A stretch of 16,760 nt of DNA from assembly GCA_009602725.1 (NCBI GenBank), contig WELB01000182.1, forward strand, positions 8,181 through 24,940, written 5' to 3'. This document shows positions 11,001 through 16,760 of the stretch, in pieces (positions within the stretch are counted from its first letter, which is position 1; every line of letters starts with the position of its first letter). This stretch comes from Spirogloea muscicola (Eukaryota; Streptophyta; Zygnematophyceae; Spirogloeales; Spirogloeaceae). The notes under the pieces were generated by a model. It saw nothing but the letters and a program-made list of their open reading frames with translations. It searched no databases and was not told the DNA's origin. Both the position numbers and the translations under genes were made by a program.

Positions 11001-12772
11001 CGAATCCACGTAAGGTATGTGAAAGCTGACACCATTGCCCAGATTGCCGCCACTTTGGGTGGCGTTAATCACAGCATTGACGTCATCCACATTACGATTA
11101 TCCTGTGTCAAACTGAAGCAAGGATGCGGTGTAAGCTTCAGAGCCCAGACAAAACCAGCCTTGCTCAGTGCACTACATCAACTTGATACGTTGCCAATTA
11201 CAAAGCGGGGTTGTGGAGAAAGCCACAACCATAAAAATACTTATATAAAAAAAAATGAGGCTCTCGACAAGTGAGGCTCCACTTGAAAGAGTATCATGCA
11301 GAAACGGTGATCTGCAGCTATTGGCAAGGAAGGACATCTATATGACCCCTTTGCCTTTGCTGGATAATCAGGAGTCACTCCATCTAGGACTTGATGTGAA
11401 GGACAGACACAATGTCAAACCTCTATCAAGACTTAGTGAAGCTCATATTTCGACTACATGATTGGAGGCCACAGTATCACAATATCTGCCCGTGCTTAGG
11501 ACAAGTGGTACAACCCATGTAATCCATACAACCCAATACAACCCATGATCTTGGCACACAACAAAGAGAAGTGGAGGCGACAAATGCAAGACTTTGGTGG
11601 GAGAGCTAGTTCACCTTGTGTCATTGTTGCCAAACAACCTTATGCCATCCAGATTGTAGGCCCCCAGTAAGTCAAACTCCGGGAGGATAATGCTAGCAGA
11701 CTGGAAATTGGTGGATGAAGATTAGGCTGTGAAAGAACTGATGAAGCAAGTGGAGACTAGCACTTCAATACACAAGATACATGTGAGAATTGACTAATGA
11801 CTGGGTTGTGAAATACTGTGAATGCAAAGCTCGAGCTCTTCCAAAGATAGGACGACGGGTACCTCTATATCGCGACTGCCGTTATTGAAGTCAGCTGTGC
11901 TAAGAACGTAGTCATGCTGGTGACGGCTAAGAATGCCAGTGATCACAACACGCGATGAGATGAGCCGGATCTTGTCGCTTTCGTTATTCAGATAGTCAGT
12001 CAACTGCTGCTGCTTGAGAGCAGCCACAGTCGTGAGCCTCAGCCTGATTTCCTTGACGAGCTGCCACAAGACACGGACATGATAAGCTTTGTGCTGCCTT
12101 CAAAAACCAAGATTCATGCCCAAAAACAGGCAAGGCTTGGAACCTGTCACTGTTGTCTCACATTGATATCATGGCTTGGCACACGACTGGTGCTGCAACC
12201 AGCTAAGCGTTCCATACAAGTCCATAGGACGAGCCTACAGGACGCTGAGACGATTCTCGAATTCCATTGCTGAATGTGTCCCCCAATCTGCTCACGGGTC
12301 CAGCATTTGCTCCACGCGATTGAATACTCGTCAAGGCTGCACCTGATTGCTAAACCCGCCTGCCCTTGCCTCCTAACGCCCAACTGCCTAAACTCCTGTT
12401 GCTCTTGAATAACCAGAAGAGAAATATTGTCTTTAAGGGCGAAATCATCACATCACGGTGCCAAGCTTACCTGTTGGTGGGCGCTGGACCACAGGACAAG
12501 GGCCAGCAGCCCTGTGGTGACGAGGACGAGGCAGCTGATGAAGATCGTGAGCTTCAGCCAGATGGTCCGGACGATCACGCAGGAGCGGCGAGAGCGGTGG
12601 CGATCGATCTGCTCCCGCCGCTCCTGCTCCTGCTGCAGCGCAGAGCCGGTCTCGAGGGCTCCTGCGTTGTTATTTTCCGTGGGATTATTGCAGTGGAGGT
12701 TGGTCTCCGCCCAGCGGCGATTGGACTCGTCCCAGCCGACAATGGACTGGCGACGAGACACCGGCGGAGCGC
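4069..12772 (-). CDS. Hybrid sensor histidine kinase (Cache-HAMP-HisKA-HATPase-REC-REC), 20 supported exons
   Basis: Membrane hybrid histidine kinase: an outside sensor drives ATP-dependent autophosphorylation of a histidine and transfer to receiver aspartates. I joined exons by GT-AG sites, phase and domain continuity (descending): 12772-12471, 12060-11863, 11700-11615, 11112-10956, 10798-10687, 10508-10308, 10168-10122, 9860-9765, 9472-9293, 9055-8807, 8579-8327, 8092-7985, 7830-7758, 7604-7522, 7221-7046, 6777-5731, 5443-5339, 5018-4830, 4671-4582, 4230-4069. All phases match and no stop occurs before TAG at 4071-4069. Residue numbers count the tentative upstream exon (77 codons plus one base). 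Order: TM1 about 152-172, Cache-like sensor 173-454, TM2 455-476, HAMP 478-537, HisKA with His589, HATPase N/G1/F/G2 boxes 702-775, receiver 1 (834-1215) with a large insert, receiver 2 (1248-1365). The first listed exon has no ATG, so the start lies upstream. The 47-bp exon at 10168-10122 and the acceptor at 5443 are the least certain joins. No partner gene is seen nearby. Confidence 0.93.
5339..7177 (-). other. Receiver domain 1, split by a ~270-residue insert
   Basis: The domain starts in exon 7221-7046 ([14 protein letters not shown], Asp837), continues in exon 6777-5731 (AVPSGSEA, then [10 protein letters not shown] with Asp886) and ends in exon 5443-5339 ([13 protein letters not shown] with Lys1210). 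The strand-4 segment [11 protein letters not shown] carries the conserved Thr/Ser at 1190-1191. Receiver landmarks Asp, Asp, Thr/Ser and Lys are therefore all present. There is only one acidic residue at the first site instead of the usual pair. Between helix 3 (VHLINLLRQ, about 901-909) and strand 4 (about 1183) lie about 270 residues rich in Ser, Gly, Glu and Ala. An unrecognised in-frame intron inside the 1047-bp exon is the main alternative. Confidence 0.8.
7046..9472 (-). other. HAMP, HisKA and HATPase_c catalytic core
   Basis: The HAMP exon (9472-9293, 60 codons) contains [19 protein letters not shown] coiled coil follows ([17 protein letters not shown]), then the H-box [11 protein letters not shown] with His589. 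The intron at 8806-8580 falls inside the second HisKA helix; joining the exons restores [17 protein letters not shown] and [12 protein letters not shown]. The ATPase boxes are spread over five exons: N box INLMGNSIKFT, G1 DTGIGIP, F box [14 protein letters not shown]2 YGGTGLGL, and the closing GRGSTFSFT strand. Every invariant motif is present, so the kinase should be catalytically competent. The same HisKA/HATPase order is standard for hybrid kinases. Confidence 0.95.
9509..9546 (+). repeat. Telomere-like degenerate stretch inside an intron
   Basis: The intron 9473-9764 contains TTAGGGTTTAG, TTTAGGGG and TTAGGGT within 38 bp, matching the plant/green-algal telomere unit TTTAGGG with errors. 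It may be an interstitial telomeric scar or chance. Confidence 0.4.
9765..12060 (-). other. Sensor part of the kinase: Cache-like extracytoplasmic domain and TM2
   Basis: Exons 12060-11863 to 9860-9765 encode about 280 residues between two membrane helices. TM1 ends in the preceding exon ([14 protein letters not shown]... followed by SSAHQQ). The segment starts with a long helix ([20 protein letters not shown]), as is usual for the first helix of double-Cache sensors. Two strand-rich halves follow, with [42 protein letters not shown] and [12 protein letters not shown]2 is [20 protein letters not shown]. Family assignment to dCache rests on topology and motif style; the fold and ligand cannot be read from sequence. 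No Arg-Tyr-Asp amino-acid binding signature was identified with confidence. Confidence 0.75.
11509..11552 (+). repeat. Short tandem repeat in an intron
   Basis: ACAACCCA occurs three times in about 40 bp inside the intron 11113-11614. It is a small imperfect tandem repeat with no evident role. Confidence 0.6.
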
Positions 12773-13013
12773 CTGCAGCTTTCAACAGGGAAAGCAGTCA
12801 AGGCTCTTGACACTAGCAGTGTGCGAGATATGCACCACTCTTGGTCTGAGGTGCAAGACCAGCGCACAGCATATGGATGCGCCAGAGCCCTATGAGGTTG
12901 ACGAAGCTACAGGCTGGGCCAACACTGACTTTGGCATCCTGATTAACTATCAGACTACAAAAGTACAGAGCCGCACAACAAACATGCGATGCCATGTATT
13001 CTTATCTCAGATG

Positions 13014-13077
13014 GAAATAGCAACAATCTCCTCTCCTAAGCTGAAGGTCACAGGTTCAAATCCTGTAGATTTCTTTT
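13014..13077 (+). pseudogene. tRNA-like 3' half (T-arm, B box, oligo-T), possibly tRNA-Arg(CCU)-derived
   Basis: ACAGG TTCAAAT CCTGT at 13050-13066 forms a perfect 5-bp T stem with a 7-nt loop, and GGTTCAAATCC fits the Pol III B-box consensus. TTTT follows at 13074-13077, close to where a tRNA would end. Just upstream, CTCCTAA and CTGAAGGTC resemble the anticodon loop and variable region of eukaryotic tRNA-Arg(CCU). The anticodon stem does not pair, no A box or D-arm is visible, and the acceptor pairing is only partial (GAAAT at 13014). This is most likely a tRNA fragment, pseudogene or SINE remnant. It lies antisense in the tentative first intron of the kinase. Confidence 0.4.
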
Positions 13078-13158
13078 GATTGAAGAATTGAGAGGCAGCC
13101 TCGGCAGACTCGAGCTCACGCCTGTTTCCGCTTGCGACCAACATCGAAGGGGGGCCCG

Positions 13159-13178
13159 CCATGGGTTGCAGCCCATGG
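13159..13178. other. Short perfect hairpin (CCATGGG/CCCATGG)
   Basis: A 7-bp perfect inverted repeat with a 6-nt loop lies just downstream of the tentative first exon, inside the tentative first intron. No oligo-T follows on either strand. The role is unknown. Confidence 0.5.
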
Positions 13179-13212
13179 TGCCCTAATCGACCGGCTCCAG
13201 CCGTTAATTAAC

Positions 13213-13444
13213 CGGCAGGAGGCGACGGCAGCGGCGGTTTGACGGAAAGCGCACCTGGCGCTCGCAGCTGCTGCGGCGTCGTCCCCGGGGCCTCGACGGG
13301 GCCCGTCTCGACATCCGGCTGCTGGCCTCGCGGAGCCCCCTGCTCCAGTGTCGACGGCTGCGCTGGCAGCGGCAGTAGCGCCTGCGACGGCGGCGCCGCC
13401 GCTGGGCGAGGGCCCCCTACGAGGCCGCGCCACAGCACATTCAT
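13213..13444 (-). CDS. Tentative first coding exon of the histidine kinase
   Basis: The next exon has no ATG in frame, so the start must lie further upstream. The ATG at 13444-13442 is the first in its frame after a TGA five codons upstream. It opens 77 codons that are rich in Pro, Ala, Gly and Gln, ending at a possible donor (G|GTTAAT) at 13213/13212. This leaves phase 1, which fits the phase needed by the acceptor GCTGCAG|GC at 12772. The product would be a disordered cytoplasmic leader before TM1. The weak donor and the GC-biased composition keep this uncertain; another upstream exon is possible. Confidence 0.35.
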
Positions 13445-14046
13445 GGCGCCAGAGCGCCCTCATCCGGCGCGGCCTTGCCCAGACGTCCGCTAGAAGCGCC
13501 AGGAGCCGCCCTGCCATGCCATGCCCGCGAGACGCGCCTCCTGGCGGGAAGCCGCGGCGTCGCCGTTGCTGCGGCCGCCCGCCGCGCCGCGGCCATGCGC
13601 CGACAGAGCTCCGCGCCCGCGCCGGCGGCGGCGACCTCGGCGGCGATCGGCCGCTCCGAGATGGCGTGCGGGGCCGAGAGGCCGTCAGACGACGGAGCCT
13701 TCTCTGCAGGTCTTCGCCGCCGACGCGCCGCTGCCGCCGCCACCGCCGGCTCTCGCAGCGNGCCGTCGGCACCGCCACCGGGGCGGCCGGGGCGGGCGGG
13801 GCGGCGGCGCGCCGCCATAGCCGGGGGGGGCCCTCCCGTCCTCGGGAAGCTTCCCTGATCGAGATCGTGATCCGTGGACAAATACTCCTCGCGCCTCCCA
13901 GGGCTTGAAGAGTGGAAGGATCGCACCCGCGGCGCTGTGTCCTTGCTTTCTGGTCCATTTCTTGGTGCGTGATCAGATCGGTGGTCAAATCACGGAGCCC
14001 CCCCCCCTTCTCCCGCCCAACACGCGGCAGTAGGCGCCGTGTGGCG

Positions 14047-14197
14047 CACGTGCGCTGAGGAGGTACCACGAGTTCGTGCCACGTGGCGTCGCGCAGGCGG
14101 GCAGGCCGTCGCGCGTGCGGCGGCTCGAGGCCGAGGACTGGCCTCGCGCGCACGTGGGCTGCCAGTCCCACGCGGCAATCTCGAGGACCGCCACGTG
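14047..14197. promoter_or_regulatory. Cluster of four CACGTG (G-box/E-box) palindromes
   Basis: CACGTG occurs at 14047-14052, 14080-14085, 14151-14156 and 14192-14197, two of them as GCCACGTGGC. This is the core site of plant bZIP and bHLH regulators. The cluster lies about 600-750 bp upstream of the tentative kinase start, consistent with a promoter. Binding and target gene are inferred. Confidence 0.4.
14126..14146. other. Short GC-rich hairpin between the CACGTG sites
   Basis: CGAGGCC at 14126-14132 and GGCCTCG at 14140-14146 are perfect reverse complements around a 7-nt loop. GTGCG and CGCAC further out extend the symmetry with mismatches. No oligo-T follows, so this is not a typical terminator. 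Confidence 0.5.
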
Positions 14198-14382
14198 GCG
14201 TGCCCCCGCGCGCTTCGGAGGAAGTCGGCGGTGGGTGTGCGAGGAGATCACGGCGTTCTTAAGACTGCCGACAGCTAGTCTGCCCCGTCGTCGTCAACCT
14301 TCACCAGATTAGCCGCCGTCTGCTAGGGACAAGGAGAAAGGGCTCGCCCATTGAGGATAGGGGCTGGACAAGCAGAAGAAGA

Positions 14383-15014
14383 AGCGCGGCCAGATTGACT
14401 GGTGGCTGGGAAAGGCCAGCCCAAAGGAATGGACAAGGTCTGAGGGAGCCTGAGTGCGAACGACTAGGACCAAGACATCAGCCAGGGAACGCTCAGTAAC
14501 CTCTAGTTAGGAGATGCAAGTCTGAGTAGCTAGCCGGCGGAAAGAGGTCGCCCTGACGGAAGCCGGAGGCCGCCGCCAAAGTTCGGCCTGCGCAAGCCAG
14601 CCCAAAAAAGAATGAACGAAGTACGAGAAGGGGGCCACGGGAAGCGCTAAGAAAAACAAGCACACAAAGAACCAAAGCACCTACAAATCACTCAGTACCC
14701 CCTGCTAAGCAGGCGCAAAGACCATTCAATAGAAGGAACGTTGGCTTTGATTGGTCAACCCAGAGAAGAGATTCCGGCTATTAGCTGTCAGCCAGCAAGA
14801 AAGCGCAGCCAGATTGACTGGTGGCTGGGAAAGGCCAGCCCAAAGGAATGGACAAGGTCTGAAGGAGCCGGAGTGCGAAGGACTAGGATCAAGACATCAG
14901 CCAGGGAAACGCTCAGTAACCTCTAGTCAGGAGATGCAAGTCAGAGTAGCCGGCGGAAAGACGTCGCCCTAACGGAAGCCGGAGGCCGCCGCCAAAGCTC
15001 GGCCTGCGCGCAAG
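14383..15014. repeat. Direct duplication of ~214 bp (14383-14596 and 14802-15014)
   Basis: The two units are nearly identical by eye over their full length and both end in module B. They differ by scattered substitutions and small indels, and a 205-bp stretch separates them. The similarity is high enough to suggest a recent local duplication or insertion of two related elements. Confidence 0.85.
14493..14594 (-). repeat. Module B copy 6 (3' part, frame intact)
   Basis: The minus strand reads AGRTLAAASGFRQGDLFPPAS, then YSDLHLLTRGY and a TGA at 14495-14493. This copy lies at the end of the first duplicated unit. Confidence 0.75.
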
Positions 15015-15097
15015 TGAACCGCGAAGGCAAGGGACCGCTGCATCAAGATGGCCAAACGCATTCGGAAGACCTGAGCGAGGGACCTGGCGACGTTGAA
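14913..15097 (-). repeat. Module B copy 7 (full length, stop and 4-bp deletion)
   Basis: It begins FNVARSLAQVFRMRLAILMQ and runs through GRALAAASGFR on the minus strand. CGTTAG then replaces CGTCAG, giving an in-frame stop, and a 4-bp deletion relative to copy 6 shifts the frame before the common TGA position. Confidence 0.75.
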
Positions 15098-15716
15098 GCC
15101 GGGCTGCTCGCCCTGCTGCCCGAGTCAGCGGGCCGCTGCACGCCGCGCAAGGCGGTGAAGCAAGTCAAGCCATTTTGTGCCAAAAGCTCCGTGCCCGTCG
15201 ACTGCCACTGGAACAAACTGGTCTCCCACCGGGTGGTCCGAGTATTTCCGTTCCTTTGCGCCCGCCGCTTGGCATACTGCGTAGCCCGCCTCCTCCGACG
15301 AGCGTTTGGCTGGAAACAAAGCAGTCAGTCGTGACGACGTCGGCGATGAGCCGAGGCCCCCCGCCAAACGCGCTAGCGACAAGATCGGCGCGCCGGGTGT
15401 GGATGCAGCCATCCGCCCCAGCGAGAAGCCATCGGCGTGTTAGAAGAAGAAATAGGTCTTTGAATGTAGACAAGGTTCGAAACGGGGCCAAATTACGAAG
15501 GGGCCGTAAGCGCTAGCTCAGAACTGGGGCAGGATGAACCACTCATAACGACGAGTGAGGAGCCTGCCTTTGCCTTCGATAGAAGGCAAAAGCAGTGAAA
15601 GGAGTGGTTCTCCCAAAGGGGGCAAGGGCTCGTGAACAGCCAGCCCGAAGAGAAATGACAAGGTCCGAAGCGGCCAAAAGCGCTGTCTCAGAGCATGGGT
15701 AGGATGGATCACGTCG

Positions 15717-15904
15717 TAGCTACGAGTGAAGAGCCGCACATCTGAAAGACTAGCAGCCTGGAAGCAATCCCCCTGACGAAAGCCAGAGGCTGCAGCTAGA
15801 GCACGGCCAACACGCAGGTGCAAGGCGTGGGCCATGGACCGCTGGTGGAAGACAGAGAGGCGCATCCGATAGACCTGAGCTAGCGAGCCAGCGGCGTTGA
15901 AGTC
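15717..15904 (-). repeat. Module B copy 8 (full length, common stop lost)
   Basis: The minus strand reads FNAAGSLAQVYRMRL, then MAHALHLRVGRALAAASGFR and LSDVRLFTRSY. The common stop codon is replaced by GAC, so the frame runs on to 15518, giving an open stretch of more than 200 codons from 16171. The extension has no recognised domain. Confidence 0.75.
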
Positions 15905-16228
15905 AGCCGGCTCACCTCGCCTACGGGACACCGCGCGCCATCGCAAGTTGGGCCAACAGGTCGGGCTGTGGAAGGCCAGCCCAAAGAAAGAGCTCGCCCA
16001 CAGAGAAGAGGGGCTGGCAAAGCTAGCCCAAAAAGAATTGACAATGTCCAAAGCCAAAGAGAGAAGGCCAGCCCAAAGGAGTGTACACGATTCGAAGAAG
16101 ATTCTGGCAGAAGTCGTCGTGTAGAAGTCGGCAGGCGGCGTGCTAGATTTTGACGACGCTCGAAGCCCCAATAGACAATGCCGTCAGGCGGTCACTCGTC
16201 ACTCCTGCGTCGGCTGTTAGGGGCAGCT

Positions 16229-16316
16229 GTCAGTGGCTGCCTCTGGCTCTGGCCAGGGGACCCACTTCCAGGAGGCTAGGGTCTCTGACCTGAGGCTGCT
16301 TAGCAGGGGTTACTGA
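16229..16316 (+). repeat. Module B copy 9 (3' part, frame intact)
   Basis: It reads SVAASGSGQGTHFQEA, then VSDLRLLSRGY and a TGA at 16314-16316. The sequence after the stop, to about 16450, matches the sequence after copy 1 in direct orientation. Confidence 0.7.
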
Positions 16317-16460
16317 GTGACCCGTAGCTGCTTTGTTTCTTTGTGTGCTTGTTCATCTTAGCGCTTCCCCTGGCCCCCTCCTCGTCTTTTGTTGATTCTT
16401 TTTTGGGCTGGCTTTTCCCAGCCCCTATTCTCAATGGGCGAGCACTTTCTCCTGTCAGTG

Positions 16461-16760
16461 TCAGCTGGACCGTCAAGAGGGAGGAGTCGGGCGGGCCGGC
16501 ATGAGAAGAGATGACGGCGCTCGGAAGCTAGCGGACGCCCCGTGGATCAGGCCGTCAGCCGTGCGATGGTCGTCACCGTGCAATTGTCAGCCGTCAGGGC
16601 GTCAGCTTACGTGAGCAGCCCGAAAGCCGCCGTCAGGGGTCCCCGTTTCCTGGCCGGCCGTCAAGCCGCTGGAAGCGTCGAGAGCCGGCCCCCCCCGCCG
16701 CGCCTTCGCCGCCGCGCCATCAGCGGCGCTGGCGCTCGCGGCGGCGGCGCGAGAGCCGCG
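16461..16760. other. GC-rich end with repeated CGTCAG/CGTCAA motifs
   Basis: No gene is supported. CGTCAG or a one-base variant recurs several times between 16551 and 16672, and the last 70 bp are very GC-rich, like positions 1-272. This may be a short degenerate repeat or the edge of a GC-rich gene or promoter outside the window. Confidence 0.4.

Larger units (their letters stand above)
13450..14330. other. GC-rich region upstream of the kinase, with an ambiguous base at 13761
   Basis: Long open frames exist on both strands (for example minus strand 14171-13116), all Ala/Arg/Pro/Gly-rich and overlapping in several phases. No domain was recognised, so I do not call them genes. The position suits a CpG-rich promoter and 5' untranslated region of the kinase. 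The undetermined base at 13761 shows that assembly quality drops here. Confidence 0.5.
14331..16460. repeat. Right repeat cluster (mainly inverted copies of the left cluster's modules)
   Basis: It contains four module B copies, three on the minus strand and one on the plus strand, a ~214-bp tandem duplication, and arms related to 1451-1526 and 1535-1559. The segment around AGCGCTTCCCCTGGCCCCC at about 16358-16377 matches 778-796 directly, and 14632-14652 matches it in reverse. No protein domain of a mobile element was found. The region is probably a nest of non-autonomous elements of the same family as the left cluster. Confidence 0.75.

Noticed and set aside
13014-13130. Circularly permuted tRNA (3' half before 5' half), known in some algae
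   Set aside because: The sequence after the oligo-T has no matching 5' acceptor strand, D-arm or A box, so the permuted reading is not supported.
13116-14171. 351-codon minus-strand open frame and overlapping plus-strand frames
   Set aside because: Several phases on both strands are open at once, all Arg/Ala/Pro/Gly-rich, as expected from extreme GC content. The frame includes the undetermined base at 13761, and no domain is seen.
15518-16171. 217-codon minus-strand open frame as a real gene
   Set aside because: It is formed by module B copy 8 after loss of its common stop, running through other repeat segments. The intact copies of the module end at the stop, so the long frame is probably accidental.
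471-16460. CRISPR array or LTR retrotransposon
   Set aside because: Repeat copies vary in length and orientation with no regular spacers, and no reverse transcriptase, integrase, LTR pair or primer-binding site was seen.

Overview
The window looks like nuclear DNA from a eukaryote, most likely a green alga or other member of the green lineage. The reasons are one gene split by about 20 GT-AG introns of roughly 140-500 bp, a preference for GCAG-type 3' splice sites, a degenerate plant-type telomere-like stretch (TTTAGGG/TTAGGG) inside one intron, and a protein architecture typical of eukaryotic hybrid histidine kinases. The taxon is an inference; no marker gene fixes it.

Layout. Positions 1-272 are a GC-rich block with no supported gene. 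Positions about 470-2410 are a mosaic of repeats (five copies of a roughly 190-bp module B, short inverted repeats and a repeated TGATGTACATC-containing segment). Positions 2410-4068 hold no recognised gene and include the likely 3' untranslated region of the kinase. Positions 4069-12772 (minus strand), with a tentative first exon at 13213-13444, encode one hybrid sensor histidine kinase. Positions 13450-14330 are a GC-rich upstream region with a cluster of four CACGTG palindromes. Positions 14330-16460 are a second repeat cluster carrying the same module, mostly inverted relative to the left cluster. The last 300 bp are GC-rich with repeated CGTCAG motifs.

The kinase was rebuilt exon by exon from splice sites, reading phase and domain continuity. 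With the tentative first exon it is 21 exons and about 1381 residues. The order is: cytoplasmic N-terminus, membrane helix, extracytoplasmic double-Cache-like sensor, membrane helix, HAMP, coiled coil, HisKA (His589), HATPase_c, receiver 1 and receiver 2 (Asp1298). Receiver 1 is interrupted by about 270 low-complexity residues encoded in one 1047-bp exon. Expected signalling is ligand sensing outside the membrane, then autophosphorylation at the His and transfer to a receiver Asp, then onward through a separate phosphotransfer protein not seen here.

The most unusual features are the split receiver 1, the repeat family that preserves a short reading frame with a common stop, and the mirror-like placement of that family on both sides of the kinase gene.
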